Positions 44,009 through 55,418 are shown, counted from the first letter of the stretch. The stretch is 64,000 nt of DNA from Luteococcus japonicus (GCF_003752415.1 NZ_RKHG01000001.1:1488001-1552000), one strand, 5' to 3'. The notes: a model not told the origin generated them from the letters alone. Numbers and translations: made by a program.

Positions 44009-44124
44009 GCTGCCTCCGGTCATTGTCGAGGGGGTACGGCGCCCCGGGGTGGGTGAGCTCGAACAGGTCAGACAGTACCGGAGCAGGTGTCCGCCTCCGA
44101 ACCGACGCCGAGGTGCCGGACAGG

Positions 44125-44946
44125 TCAGGCCCGGCCCAGTTCCGCGAAGACCCTCGTCACGTCCGCATTGCCCGCCACCTCGTGGGTGCGGACCGCCCAG
44201 ATGCCCTGCTGGGCGCAGAGGGCGGTGATGGCCTGGGTCGCGGCATCCCGGCCCACCGGCTCGCGTCCGTCCAGCAGCTCACCCAGGAAACGCTTGCGGC
44301 TGACCCCCACCAGTTGGCGGTACCCCAGGGCCTCGAAGCGGTCCAGGTGGCGCAGCAGTTCCCAGTTCTGCGCGGCCGTCTTGGAGAAGCCGAGCCCGGC
44401 ATCACTGATCAGTCGCTCGGGAGCGATACCGCCGGCCAGGCAGGCATCCAGGCGCGTCACGAGCTCTGAGAGCACCTCGCCGACGACGTCGTCATAGCTG
44501 GCATTGGTGTCGCCGGTGCCCAGGAAGCCGCGCCAGTGCATGCACACGAAGTCCAAGTCCAGCCCCGCCACGGTGCTGATCATGGCCTCGTCGGCCATCC
44601 CGCCGGAGACGTCGTTGATGATCTTCGCGCCCGCCAGCGCCGTGGCACGGGCCACCTCGGCGCGCATCGTGTCGATGCTCACCACCGCACCCTCGGCGGC
44701 CAGCGCCTCCACCACGGGCACGACCCGGGCCAGTTCCTCCTCGGGACTGGGCCGCAACGCACCCGGCCGGGTGGACTCCCCGCCCACGTCCAGGATGTCG
44801 GCTCCCTGGGCCAGCAGCTCCCGGCCATGGGCAATCGCCTGTTCCGGCGTGGACCAGCGCCCGCCGTCGCTGAAGGAGTCGGGGGTGACGTTCACGACGC
44901 CCATCACCAGGGTCCGGCCGGGCACGCCGGGGACCACGGGCTTCAT
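44125..44946 (-). CDS. folP: Dihydropteroate synthase
   Basis: DHPS joins p-aminobenzoate to dihydropterin pyrophosphate and is the sulfonamide target. The 273-residue TIM barrel has [15 protein letters not shown] near 15, [38 protein letters not shown] (usually MHM/MHW) and [17 protein letters not shown]. It begins 4 bp inside the folE end. It carries the standard motifs, so a housekeeping FolP rather than the inactive FolP2 paralog is expected. Confidence 0.96.
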   Translation of the reverse strand: MKPVVPGVPGRTLVMGVVNVTPDSFSDGGRWSTPEQAIAHGRELLAQGADILDVGGESTRPGALRPSPEEELARVVPVVEALAAEGAVVSIDTMRAEVARATALAGAKIINDVSGGMADEAMISTVAGLDLDFVCMHWRGFLGTGDTNASYDDVVGEVLSELVTRLDACLAGGIAPERLISDAGLGFSKTAAQNWELLRHLDRFEALGYRQLVGVSRKRFLGELLDGREPVGRDAATQAITALCAQQGIWAVRTHEVAGNADVTRVFAELGRA

Positions 44947-45530
44947 CGATGACCTCCCATGATCAGGGCCATCGCCTCGGCGCGGGTGGCCGATTCACGC
45001 AGGTAGCCACGCACCGCGCTGGTGACGGTCTTCGCGCCGGGCTTGCGGACCCCGCGCATGGTCATGCACAGGTGTTCGCACTCGATCACGACGATCACCC
45101 CGCGAGCGTGCAGGTGCTCGACGATGGCATCCGCCACCTGGGTGGTCAGGCGTTCCTGTACCTGGGGACGCTTGGCGTACAGGTCCACGAGGCGGGCCAG
45201 CTTGCTCAGGCCGGTGACCCGGCCGTCCTTGGCCGGGATGTAGCCGACGTGTGCGACGCCGGTGAAGGGCACCAGGTGGTGCTCACACATGCTCCACAGC
45301 TCGATGTCACGCACCAGCACCATCTCGTCGTGGCTGATGTCGAAGGTGGTGCCGAGCAGCTCGGCCGGGTCCTGCCCCAGCCCGGCGAAGATCTCCGCAT
45401 AGCTGCGGGCCACTCGGGCGGGCGTCTCACGAAGCCCCTCGCGGTCCGGGTCCTCGCCGACGGCGTACAGGATCTCTCGCACGGCTGCGGCGATCCTGTC
45501 CTGGTCGATGTCCTTGCCAATGTCGCTCAC
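44943..45530 (-). CDS. folE: GTP cyclohydrolase I
   Basis: FolE makes dihydroneopterin triphosphate from GTP, the first step of folate synthesis. The 195-residue protein has the zinc ligands in [11 protein letters not shown] and [12 protein letters not shown]. It also has [20 protein letters not shown] and [19 protein letters not shown] 45530 ([14 protein letters not shown]) gives the normal length; the long upstream extension to 45785 runs through the ftsH terminator and is rejected. It heads folE-folP-folB-folK-DUF3180 and follows ftsH, a common actinobacterial order. Confidence 0.95.
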   Translation of the reverse strand: MSDIGKDIDQDRIAAAVREILYAVGEDPDREGLRETPARVARSYAEIFAGLGQDPAELLGTTFDISHDEMVLVRDIELWSMCEHHLVPFTGVAHVGYIPAKDGRVTGLSKLARLVDLYAKRPQVQERLTTQVADAIVEHLHARGVIVVIECEHLCMTMRGVRKPGAKTVTSAVRGYLRESATRAEAMALIMGGHR

Positions 45531-45575
45531 CCCGCCATGGTAGGCGCCATCGCCCCTCGTCGCCCGGCACATCGA

Positions 45576-45611
45576 GAAGCCCCCGATCCACGGATGTGGA
45601 TCGGGGGCTTC
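45576..45611 (-). terminator. Terminator hairpin between ftsH and folE
   Basis: gaagcccccgatccac and gtggatcgggggcttc form a perfect 16-bp stem with a ggat loop, 26 bp past the ftsH stop. Its length and perfection indicate a strong hairpin even without a U-tract. Confidence 0.8.
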
Positions 45612-45636
45612 GGCAGTCCAGACAGCCACACAGGGC

Positions 45637-47901
<2,265 letters not shown>

Positions 47902-48137
47902 TGACGGCCTGACGTTGGACGACGGAGCATCCTGCACCATACCAGCGCGTTTCAATCGGAGAGCTGGCGTGGGGACTTCCCGCCATCGAGCCGGCGACCT
48001 TCCAAGACCTGGGCGCGTCCGCTCCACTCACGCGGTGGGTGGGGAAAGGCGCAGCGCCTGCTCGATGACGGGAAGGGCCGCGCCCACTCCTGCGACGCGA
48101 TGGCAGGGATGACAAAGGCGCCGTGCGGGGCCGTGTG

Positions 48138-48689
48138 TCAGCTGTAGATGTGGGGCGACAGCGTCGCGACGTCACGCAGGTTGCGGTACTTGCCGGCGTA
48201 GTCCAGGCCATAGCCGACGACGAACTCGTTGGGAATGTCGAAGCCGACGTACTTGACGTCGACGGGGGCGGTGACAGCCCCCGGCTTGCGGAACATGGCG
48301 GCCACCTCGAGGGTGGCGGGTTCACGGCTCCTGAGGTTCTGCACCAGGTAGCTGAGGGTCAGGCCGGTGTCGACGATGTCCTCGACGATCAGCACGTGCT
48401 TGCCGGAGATGTCGGTGGTGAGGTCCTTGAGGATGCGCACCACGCCGGAGCTCTTGGTGCCGGACCCGTAGGAGCTGATGGCCATCCAGTCCATGGTGCA
48501 GTGACTGTCCATGGCGCGCGCCAGGTCGCTCATCACCATGATCGCGCCGTTCAGGACGCCGATCAGCAGGATGTCACGGCCCTGGTAGTCGGCATCGATC
48601 TGTGCCGCCAGCTCATTCACGCGCTCCTGCACCTGCTCTGCGGTGTAGAGGACTCGGGTCAGGTCATCGGAAATCTCGGCTGCATCCAC
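48138..48689 (-). CDS. hpt: Hypoxanthine phosphoribosyltransferase
   Basis: Hpt salvages hypoxanthine and guanine with PRPP. The 183-residue protein has the PRPP signature VLIVEDIVDTGLTLSYL and the flexible-loop region SSYGSGTKSSG. The base-binding end is PVDVKYVGFDIPNEFVVGYG. It starts 10 bp after tilS and ends ahead of ftsH. tilS-hpt-ftsH is a conserved bacterial gene order. Confidence 0.96.
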   Translation of the reverse strand: MDAAEISDDLTRVLYTAEQVQERVNELAAQIDADYQGRDILLIGVLNGAIMVMSDLARAMDSHCTMDWMAISSYGSGTKSSGVVRILKDLTTDISGKHVLIVEDIVDTGLTLSYLVQNLRSREPATLEVAAMFRKPGAVTAPVDVKYVGFDIPNEFVVGYGLDYAGKYRNLRDVATLSPHIYS

Positions 48690-48698
48690 ACCGCAACC

Positions 48699-49667
48699 CT
48701 ACTCAGGGTCGCCGGACCGGGCCACCAGTGCCCCCTGGATCCGGTGCACCCGCACACCGCCGGGAAGGTCGACTCCGACCTGTCCGTGCCAGTTCTCCAC
48801 CAGGGCCGCGACGCCCTGCACGTGCGCCATCGTCGGGGCCTGTGCCCCGCGTTCGATCATCCAGCGCCGCAGCACCCGCCCCCTCAGCGCCGGGTAGAGG
48901 TGCAGCAGACCGACGGCGTCGAGGCTGTCGCCACGTACCAGGTCACGCTGGGCATCGGCGGCCAACCGTTCCAGCAGGTCATTGTCGTGCCGGGCGAGCG
49001 TCGCGGTCCGTCCCAGGGCCTCCACCACACCGGGGCCCAACACGTCATCCAGCACCGGCAGCAGTTCGTGACGCACCCGCACCCGCAGGTAGGCGGGGTC
49101 GAGGTTCATCGGGTCATCCCAGGGCATCAACCCCCAATCGAGACAGGCCTGCCGCACCTGGCTGCGCCGCAGCCCCAGCAGGGGACGGACCAGGCGCCCG
49201 GACAGGTGGGGCGTGCTGGGCGCCATGGCCTGCAGGGAGGCCGCACCGGACCCGCGGGCCAACCCGAGCAGCACGGTCTCGGCCTGGTCATCCAGGGTGT
49301 GGCCCAGCAGCACCGGACGTTTCCCGTCCCCCACCAGGGCCACCAGTCGTTCCCGTCGAGCGGCGGCCTCGACCCCCTCCCCGGAGGTCGTGTCGACGTG
49401 CACGCTGCGCACCTCGGCGGCGACGCCCAGCCCCCGCACGGCCTCCACCGTCGCATCGGCAATGCGCAGGGAATCCGCCTGCAGGCCGTGCTCGACGACG
49501 ACGGCCAGCACCCGGCTGGCATCGACATTCGCGCAGGCGGCGACCAGTGCCAGCGAATCGGCACCGCCGGAACAACCGATGACCAGCCCCCGTTCAGGGC
49601 CGTCGAAACACGGCCTGACCGCCTGGACGACGGCCAGCTGGGAAGGGCTAAGGGCTCGTCTGGCCAT
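48699..49667 (-). CDS. tilS: tRNA(Ile)-lysidine synthase
   Basis: TilS converts C34 of the AUA-decoding tRNA-Ile to lysidine, which changes its reading from AUG to AUA. The 322-residue protein has the N-type ATP pyrophosphatase loop GCSGGADSLAL near 31. LLGHTLDDQAETVLLGLARG and RPLLGLRRSQVR follow. The C-terminal lysidine domain is short. ATG 49667 shares one base with the dacB stop (TGATG), so the genes are coupled. Confidence 0.95.
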   Translation of the reverse strand: MARRALSPSQLAVVQAVRPCFDGPERGLVIGCSGGADSLALVAACANVDASRVLAVVVEHGLQADSLRIADATVEAVRGLGVAAEVRSVHVDTTSGEGVEAAARRERLVALVGDGKRPVLLGHTLDDQAETVLLGLARGSGAASLQAMAPSTPHLSGRLVRPLLGLRRSQVRQACLDWGLMPWDDPMNLDPAYLRVRVRHELLPVLDDVLGPGVVEALGRTATLARHDNDLLERLAADAQRDLVRGDSLDAVGLLHLYPALRGRVLRRWMIERGAQAPTMAHVQGVAALVENWHGQVGVDLPGGVRVHRIQGALVARSGDPE

Positions 49668-51115
49668 CAGCACCCGCAGGTGACGAGGGTGGAGGCCATC
49701 TGGTCCAGCCAGCTGCGTACATTCCACTCCTGTTTGGGGTTGTTGGACATGAAGGCGAAGACCACCTCGCCTCCCTGCCGGGTGCGGGTGTAGCCGGCCA
49801 GGGTCGAGACCTTGGACAGGGTCCCGGTCTTGGCATTGACCCAGCCGCGGCCCGGTTCGGAGGCCGGGGTGTAGAAGCGCAGGTGCAGGGTGCCGGTGAC
49901 GCCGGCGCTCGGCAACCCCTCCAGCAGGGGCCGCAGCTTCGGGCTTGCCGCGGCCAGGTGCAGGGCCCGGCCCAGGACCCTGGCGGAGACCCGGTTGTTG
50001 CGGCTCAGCCCGGAGCCGTCGGCGATCCGGGTGGAGGCGTCCCAGGCCTTGAGCGTGGTCAGCCGCTGCTGCATGCCCTTGGCACCACCCGTGAAGCTGC
50101 CGCCATTGCCGGTGGCGACGCCGACCTGGCGCAGCAGCACCTCGGCGGCGGCATTGTCCGAGTGCACCAACGTCTCCTGCACGAGGCTGGAGACCGGCAG
50201 CGACTGGACGCTGGCCACCTCCGCGGCGTCGGCGCCTGCCGCGGCGGCGGTGGGCTTTCCGCTGACGGTGATGCCGTTGGCCTTGAGCTGGGCGGCGAAG
50301 ACGGTGGCGGCGGTGGGCGCCGGGGTCTGGCTGGGGGCGGACTTCTCGTCGGGCTTGCCCTTGTCGATCCACAGCGCGGAGAGGTTGGTCACCTGGTCGT
50401 GGTAGCCCTGCGGCCAGCTGGGATGCCAGTTGGGGCCGCTGAACAGCGACTCGTCATAGCCCAGGGTGACCGAGCTCATGCCCTGCTTCTTGAGGGCTGC
50501 CGCGGTCTTCTTCGCCAGGTCCGCGCTGGTGGCCGGGAAGGGATACTCCTTGGCCGGCTTCGACGCGAGATAGGGGTCCCCGCCCCCCACCAGGACGATG
50601 CCCTTGCCCTGCTGCACCACACGGGTACTGAAGGTCTTGTCCGGCCCCAGGACGTCCAGGGCGGTCAGGCAGGTGAGCAGCTTCAACGTGGACGCGGGGA
50701 TCTGGCCGGCATCGGGGCGGCTGCTCCACAGCAGCTCACCGCTGACAGCGTCGAGCACCACGCCCGAGGTGGTGCCCATGTCCTTGGCGGGCACCTTGGC
50801 AAGGGCCGCGGCCAGGGCCTTGGGATCCGGGGTGTGGGTGGGTGTCGCGACGGGAGCCGAGGCGATCACGCCGGATCCGCGCGCCGGCTGGCTCGCGCTG
50901 GGTGAGGCTGAGGGGTCCTCGAAGAGCGTCTGGGAGACGGTGGGTTGGCCACCGTCCACCCACAATCCCGTGGCGTACAAGGCGGGCCGCCAGCAGACCG
51001 CGCCGGCGATGGCCAGCAGTGCGGTGAGCACTGGCCAGATGACCAGCCGCAGCCCGCTGCTCCGACGTGTGCCGCCTTGCGAAACAGGCCGGCGTCGGCT
51101 TCCCTCTGGGCTCAC
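49667..51115 (-). CDS. dacB: D-alanyl-D-alanine carboxypeptidase/endopeptidase (PBP4/DacB type)
   Basis: This 482-residue class C penicillin-binding protein trims peptidoglycan. An N-terminal TM or signal anchor (LVIWPVLTALLAIAGAVCW) is followed by a Ser/Pro-rich stalk. The catalytic domain has SxxK as PASTLKLLT, SxN as VHSDNAAAEVLLRQ, and KTG as NAKTGTLSKVSTLAGY. A PBP4-type insert lies between the first two motifs. Start is GTG 51115. It heads dacB-tilS-hpt and is divergent from ppa across 68 bp. Confidence 0.93.
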   Translation of the reverse strand: MSPEGSRRRPVSQGGTRRSSGLRLVIWPVLTALLAIAGAVCWRPALYATGLWVDGGQPTVSQTLFEDPSASPSASQPARGSGVIASAPVATPTHTPDPKALAAALAKVPAKDMGTTSGVVLDAVSGELLWSSRPDAGQIPASTLKLLTCLTALDVLGPDKTFSTRVVQQGKGIVLVGGGDPYLASKPAKEYPFPATSADLAKKTAAALKKQGMSSVTLGYDESLFSGPNWHPSWPQGYHDQVTNLSALWIDKGKPDEKSAPSQTPAPTAATVFAAQLKANGITVSGKPTAAAAGADAAEVASVQSLPVSSLVQETLVHSDNAAAEVLLRQVGVATGNGGSFTGGAKGMQQRLTTLKAWDASTRIADGSGLSRNNRVSARVLGRALHLAAASPKLRPLLEGLPSAGVTGTLHLRFYTPASEPGRGWVNAKTGTLSKVSTLAGYTRTRQGGEVVFAFMSNNPKQEWNVRSWLDQMASTLVTCGC

Positions 51116-51183
51116 GGTGCTCCCCTGTTAGGCGGTAGTGTGCTGAATAGTTCAGGTGCCCCTAATCATAGAGAGAGCTCACC

Positions 51184-51747
51184 GTGACAGATGACTTCGT
51201 GAAGCCCACCCTCAACAACCTGCCTCCGGGCGTCACGTTCGACGTGACGATCGAGATCCCCAAGGGCACCAAGAACAAGTATGAGATGGACCACAACACC
51301 GGCCGTATTCGCCTGGACCGCACCCTGTTCACGTCCACCCAGTACCCCTACGACTATGGCTATGTCGAGGGCACCCTGGGTGAGGACGGCGACCCGCTGG
51401 ACGCCATGGTGATCGGCAATGAGCCCACCTTCCCGGGCTGCCTGATCGAGTGCCGCGTCATCGCGATGTTCCGGATGACCGACGAGATGGGCGGTGACGA
51501 CAAGCTGCTGTGCATCCCGACCGCTGACCTGCGTCGCAACCACCTGCAGGACATCACCGACGTCCCGGAGTACATGTTGCTGGAGATCGAGCACTTCTTC
51601 ACGGTCTACAAGGACCTGGAGCCGGGCAAGTCGGTCGAGGGCGCCACGTGGACCGGCCGCGCGAACGCCGAGGCCGAGGTCCATGCCTCGTTCGAGCGTG
51701 CCAAGGGCACGGCCTACGAGCACCACACCGTCTTCGTCTCGCACTGA
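51184..51747 (+). CDS. ppa: Inorganic pyrophosphatase
   Basis: Ppa hydrolyses PPi to phosphate and drives biosynthetic reactions forward. The 187-residue soluble family I enzyme has [43 protein letters not shown] (the Asp signature lies within it) and a C-terminal lysine-rich part [14 protein letters not shown]. Start is GTG 51184 behind agagag. taatcat at 51165 may be its -10 box. A strong hairpin follows the gene. Confidence 0.96.
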   Translation: MTDDFVKPTLNNLPPGVTFDVTIEIPKGTKNKYEMDHNTGRIRLDRTLFTSTQYPYDYGYVEGTLGEDGDPLDAMVIGNEPTFPGCLIECRVIAMFRMTDEMGGDDKLLCIPTADLRRNHLQDITDVPEYMLLEIEHFFTVYKDLEPGKSVEGATWTGRANAEAEVHASFERAKGTAYEHHTVFVSH

Positions 51748-51822
51748 ACACCACCGCAGGCACACTCGCAAGGGTGCGAGCCGGTACCGGGCGCAGTGTT
51801 GCGCTGAAGTACTGCTGAACGC

Positions 51823-51857
51823 AACAAGGGTCCGTTCCCACGGGGACGGACCCCTGT
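51823..51857 (+). terminator. Terminator hairpin after ppa
   Basis: aacaagggtccgttccc pairs with ggggacggacccctgtt over about 17 positions with two mismatches around a very short loop. It lies 76 bp past the ppa stop and has no long U-tract. Confidence 0.7.
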
Positions 51858-51880
51858 TCCATGTCCCGGGCACTGCCCGG

Positions 51881-51937
51881 ACGCTCGGGTTCGCAACACA
51901 CGCTCGGGTTCACAACACACGCTTGGGTTCGCAACAC
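51881..51937. repeat. Three 19-bp tandem repeats
   Basis: Units acgctcgggttcgcaacac, acgctcgggttcacaacac and acgcttgggttcgcaacac lie head to tail, differing at one base each. An inverted partial copy (gaacccgagcg) follows at 51951. The array fills the gap between the ppa terminator and crcB. Confidence 0.9.
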
Positions 51938-52010
51938 ACGCGGATCACAGGAACCCGAGCGCCTTCCACGAAGCCGAGCGAATCCGGGGGCACGAGTGGA
52001 CCGACGAGAC

Positions 52011-52373
52011 TCAGGCGAGCAGGAAGAACCCCAGTGCCGCAGCCGCCAGGCAACAGGCGGCACCCCCCAGCAGGTAGCCCAGGGCCAGTCCGGCTCGCCC
52101 GGCCTGCACCAGCCGGACACATTCCAGGCTGGCTGTGGAGAAGGTGGTGAAGCCCCCGCAGAAGCCGGCGCCCAGGACCAGCCGCACATCGGGGTCCACA
52201 CCCTCGCGCAGCACCAGACCGGTCAGGGCCCCCAACAGCAGGCTGCCCAGCACGTTCACCAGCAGGGTTCCCGACGAGAAGTCTCCGGTGCGGCGGGCGC
52301 GCACCACCGCGTCGATCACGAAGCGGCAGACCGCGCCCAGGCCGCCCAGCACGGCCATCAGCACCAGGTTCAT
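52011..52373 (-). CDS. crcB: Fluoride channel CrcB/Fluc, copy 1
   Basis: This 120-residue protein has four TM helices. It carries the Fluc motifs GGLGAVCRFVID, GTLLVNVLGSLLLG and GFCGGFTTFSTASLECV, whose Asn and Phe/Thr residues line the fluoride path. Fluc channels are dual-topology dimers; adjacent pairs in Gram-positives usually make heterodimers. It overlaps the upstream crcB by 4 bp. No fluoride riboswitch was recognised upstream of the pair. Confidence 0.93.
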   Translation of the reverse strand: MNLVLMAVLGGLGAVCRFVIDAVVRARRTGDFSSGTLLVNVLGSLLLGALTGLVLREGVDPDVRLVLGAGFCGGFTTFSTASLECVRLVQAGRAGLALGYLLGGAACCLAAAALGFFLLA

Positions 52374-52852
52374 GCCGATTCCTCCGCCAGTCGGGAACCC
52401 AGCAGTACGCCACACCAGGCCAGCGCGACGCCGCCCAGCAGGCTCACCGCCAGGTATCCGCCGGCGGCCCACCACTGGGACCGGTCGGCCAGCAGGACCG
52501 CCTCGGTGGCCAGCGCGGACATGGTCGTGAAAGAGCCCAGGAAGCCGGTGCCGAAGTGCAGCCGCGCCAGCCGGGGCCACCCGCGGTCCGGGGCGCGCCG
52601 CAGCAGCGCCTCCAGGAGCAGGCCAAGGCAGAAGGCCCCCACAAGATTCACCAGCAGGGTCGCCCACGGCCAGCTGCCACCACCCCCCAGGAGCTCTCCG
52701 GCGCACCAGCGTGCCAAGGTCCCCAGCACACCGCCGACGAAGACGACGTAGAGGTATCGGGGCCTCAGGTGCAGGGGCCGGAGGTCGCCACCGGCGGTGA
52801 CGGCATCGACTTCGGGATCCAGCAGCACGGGCACGGGTGGGTCTGGGTTCAT
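52370..52852 (-). CDS. crcB: Fluoride channel CrcB/Fluc, copy 2, with N-terminal extension
   Basis: This 160-residue partner has a roughly 30-residue N-terminal tail (DPPVPVLLDPEVDAVTAGGD) ahead of the four helices. The channel motifs are GGVLGTLARWCAGE, ATLLVNLVGAFCLGLL and GFLGSFTTMSALATE. Met replaces the usual second Phe of the FTTF motif. An in-frame start nearer the first helix is not obvious, so the tail may be real. It is the first gene of the pair. Confidence 0.9.
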   Translation of the reverse strand: MNPDPPVPVLLDPEVDAVTAGGDLRPLHLRPRYLYVVFVGGVLGTLARWCAGELLGGGGSWPWATLLVNLVGAFCLGLLLEALLRRAPDRGWPRLARLHFGTGFLGSFTTMSALATEAVLLADRSQWWAAGGYLAVSLLGGVALAWCGVLLGSRLAEESA

Positions 52853-52920
52853 GGGCTTTCCGTGGCGAGGGTCTGGGGCACGACAGGGCCATTCGGCGGC
52901 CCGCGTGGAAGAATGGGCCG

Positions 52921-53952
52921 GTGCCGAACCACGTGATGTTGCTTGCCCCGTCCGCCAACCGAGTGTACGCCGGGGAGTCCGCCGCCCTGGCTGCCGGGGA
53001 ACTGGCGATCAGTGCCCCCTTCGCCAAGGATCCGGCCACCACGACGCTGGCGGGGGTGAACTACCTGGGCTTCGACACCGACGCCCTCGACGACGATGCC
53101 CTGCGCCTGCTTGCCCGGCAGTCCGCGGCGCTCGCCCTGTTCGGTGTGGAGGGTGAGCTGCTGCGTCCCCTCGAGCTGCCGGACGCGTTGACCCTCTCCA
53201 ATGACCTGGTGACCATCCCCAAGTACCCGGGCAAGACCAATGAGCAGTTCACCCAGTTGCTGATGAATGTCACGCTGGCCAGCATCGACACCACGCTGAA
53301 CCCGAAGGCGGCGCAGGGTCCCCTCGCGATCCTGGACCCGTTGTGCGGGCGCGGGACGACGCTGATGGTGGCCTGGATGCTGGGGCACAACGGCTACGGC
53401 GTGGAGGGCGACGAGAAGTCCGTCGAACAGATGGCCGCCTACCTCAAGACCTGGCTGCGCCGAAAGCGTCTCAAGCACACCGCCGACACCACCCCCGTGC
53501 GCCGCGAGGGCCGCGCCATCGGCAAGCGTTTCGACGCGACGCTGAAGGACGAGGCCCTGGAGATGACCGTCTTCACCGGCGACACCCGCCAGTCGCAGTA
53601 CCTGTACGGCAAGAAGAAGTTCGACGCCATCGTCACCGACGCCCCCTATGGCGTGGTGCACGGCGCACACCACGTCACCGACGTGCGTGGGCATGCGGGC
53701 AAGCGGGACCGCTCCCCCTCCGGCCTGATCGGCGAGGCACTGCCGGTCTGGGCCTCCCAGCTGCGCGTCGGCGGTGCCCTGGGCATCAGTTGGAACACCT
53801 TCGGCCTGTCCCGCGAGGACCTGGCCTCCCTGATGAGCGAGCATGGTCTGGAACCGCAGGAGGGCGAGCAGTGGATGGGCTTCGCCCACCGAGTCGACTC
53901 GTCGATCCACCGCGACCTGATGGTCGCCGTCAAGCAGGAGGAAGTGTCATGA
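52921..53952 (+). CDS. TRM11-type SAM-dependent methyltransferase-like protein
   Basis: This 343-residue protein has a SAM-binding loop LDPLCGRGTTLMVAWMLGHN at about 138. The catalytic motif IVTDAPYGVVHG is a DPPY variant of N-methyltransferases acting on RNA or DNA. A specific N-terminal domain precedes these (MLLAPSANRVYAGESAALAA). Such actinobacterial TRM11-like proteins are annotated as putative RNA methylases; the target is unproven. Start is GTG 52921. It is coupled by a 4-bp overlap to the SixA-like phosphatase gene. Confidence 0.83.
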   Translation: MPNHVMLLAPSANRVYAGESAALAAGELAISAPFAKDPATTTLAGVNYLGFDTDALDDDALRLLARQSAALALFGVEGELLRPLELPDALTLSNDLVTIPKYPGKTNEQFTQLLMNVTLASIDTTLNPKAAQGPLAILDPLCGRGTTLMVAWMLGHNGYGVEGDEKSVEQMAAYLKTWLRRKRLKHTADTTPVRREGRAIGKRFDATLKDEALEMTVFTGDTRQSQYLYGKKKFDAIVTDAPYGVVHGAHHVTDVRGHAGKRDRSPSGLIGEALPVWASQLRVGGALGISWNTFGLSREDLASLMSEHGLEPQEGEQWMGFAHRVDSSIHRDLMVAVKQEEVS

Positions 53953-54440
53953 CCCGCACCCTGGTGCTGATGCGCCACGCTGCCGCAGAGGGCTGGTCCG
54001 TCTCCGGAGACAGGGGGCGCAAGCTCAACGAGGGCGGACGACAGGATGCCGCCCAGGCCGGGCAGCAGATGGCCGCGCTGGGCATCCAGCACGTGCTGTG
54101 CTCCACGGCCACCCGCACCCGGGAGACCGTCGAATGCCTGGGCCTCGATGCCCCCGTCGAGTACATGGACGCCCTGTACAACTGCACGATGGACACCCTG
54201 GTGCAGCGGATCGGGGAGATCGAGGACGATGTGACCGCCCTGCTGGTGGTGGCCCACTCCCCGGCCATCCCGTCACTGGCCGCCGAACTGACCTGGGCCG
54301 CGGACCCCTCGGCCGCCGACGACATGCGGTGCTGGTTCCCGACGGCCGCCTTCAGCCAGTTCACTTTGGAGGGCAGCTGGTCCGAGCTGACCGACGACGC
54401 CACCCTGAAGCTGGCCGGCATCAAGCGCGTCGGCCACTGA
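53949..54440 (+). CDS. SixA-like histidine phosphatase
   Basis: This 163-residue protein belongs to the phosphoglycerate-mutase-like superfamily. Its catalytic motif is LMRHAAAEGW (RHG-type, with Ala in place of Gly). Later motifs are CSTATRTRETVECLG (second Arg) and VVAHSPAIPSL (second His). SixA proteins remove phosphate from histidine-phosphotransfer domains in some bacteria; the substrate here is unknown. ATG 53949 overlaps the methyltransferase stop. A tandem repeat array follows its stop. Confidence 0.88.
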   Translation: MTRTLVLMRHAAAEGWSVSGDRGRKLNEGGRQDAAQAGQQMAALGIQHVLCSTATRTRETVECLGLDAPVEYMDALYNCTMDTLVQRIGEIEDDVTALLVVAHSPAIPSLAAELTWAADPSAADDMRCWFPTAAFSQFTLEGSWSELTDDATLKLAGIKRVGH

Positions 54441-54461
54441 TCCCCGCGCGCCCGAGTCTCC

Positions 54462-54529
54462 CAGGCCGAGGCATCAGACAGGCCGAGGCATCAGACAGGC
54501 CGAGGCATCAGACAGGCCGAGGCATCAGA
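54462..54529. repeat. Four perfect 17-bp tandem repeats
   Basis: The unit caggccgaggcatcaga occurs four times without change. The last copy contains the stop codon of the minus-strand zinc-ribbon gene. 17 bp is not a multiple of three and the array lies between convergent genes, so it is noncoding apart from that stop. Confidence 0.97.
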
Positions 54530-55301
54530 TCAGCACGTAGACTTCGGAACCCCGCTCCGTCCTGCAGACCACCATCTCCTTGACCGTGCACCGGAACTGG
54601 TAGCTCGTGCCGCTGGTGGGACTCTTGGCGGTGCGCACGAAGCTGCCCGACGGCGGCTGCGGCAGGGTCAGCGCCAAGGCTCTGGCCAGGCCGCAGGAGG
54701 TCCCCTCGGAGGCACCAACCAGCGCCGTGCAGGCACGGGCATCGGCCGGCAGCCTCAGAGCGTGCGAGGGGGCTGCCTTGCTCGGCATCGGCTTCGCCGC
54801 AGCCGGTGTGGCCGTCACGGTCCTGACCGGAGTGGCGGGTGGCGCCGTCGGCCTGTCCGGTCCGGCCAGGCGCACCGGCCCGCTGGCTCGCAGCATCTGG
54901 GCGAGGACCAGGACGAGCGCCAGCGCCAGCCCGACGGCGGCGAAGCAGACGGTCATCACCAGCTGGTTGCGGCGGTGCAGCGCCAGGCTGTCCCGGGCGG
55001 TGCGGGGCCGGGTGGTGATCTGGCTGAGCGAGGGCAGGGAAGTCAGTGCCGGCATCGCCGGGAGCGCCAGCGCGATGCGCGCGATCGGCGCCGGGGCGGT
55101 GGCCCCGACGGGACCGACCGAGGCGACGGGCTTCTCGGAGGAGACAGGGTTCCGGCCCCCCGGGAAGACATCGGACAGGTGGCGGGCAGGCTCGTGCGGG
55201 CTGGTCAGCCGCAGGGCCCCCGAGCCCCACAGCTCGCGGCCGCATCCGGCGCAGACGTCATCCTGGGCGCCCACCTGGTGGCCGCATCCCGAGCAGTACA
55301 T
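54525..55301 (-). CDS. Zinc-ribbon membrane protein
   Basis: This 258-residue protein begins with a zinc ribbon (CSGCGH and CAGCGREL at 3-22). A linker of about 85 residues, a TM helix near 115-135 (LVMTVCFAAVGLALALVLVL) and an Ala/Pro-rich linker follow. The extracytoplasmic C-terminal domain has cysteines (ARACTALVGAS, TSCGLARAL, FRCTVKE, VVCRTE). Its layout resembles the DUF4333/zinc-ribbon sensor-like proteins of actinobacteria, but function is unknown. Its stop codon lies in the 17-bp repeat array. Confidence 0.8.
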   Translation of the reverse strand: MYCSGCGHQVGAQDDVCAGCGRELWGSGALRLTSPHEPARHLSDVFPGGRNPVSSEKPVASVGPVGATAPAPIARIALALPAMPALTSLPSLSQITTRPRTARDSLALHRRNQLVMTVCFAAVGLALALVLVLAQMLRASGPVRLAGPDRPTAPPATPVRTVTATPAAAKPMPSKAAPSHALRLPADARACTALVGASEGTSCGLARALALTLPQPPSGSFVRTAKSPTSGTSYQFRCTVKEMVVCRTERGSEVYVLI

Positions 55302-55418
55302 GAACTGGTCCCTCCCGGCGAGACCCGGCCGGGGATGACCCGGAACGAGTGTTCGACTGGACCTGCCCCCGCAGAGCCGCTCGCCTGTGGAGTGAGACTA
55401 GCCGACCGAGGAGTCGCC

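Noticed and set aside
47902-48137. Gene between ftsH and hpt
   Set aside because: No frame with a plausible start, ribosome site and codon pattern. It is probably the ftsH promoter region.
53343-54440. Plus-strand frame of 365 codons overlapping the methyltransferase
   Set aside because: Only its last 163 codons are real (the SixA-like gene from 53949). The earlier part is an out-of-frame shadow.
54462-54529. Possible CRISPR array
   Set aside because: The 17-bp units abut directly with no spacers, and no cas gene is present.
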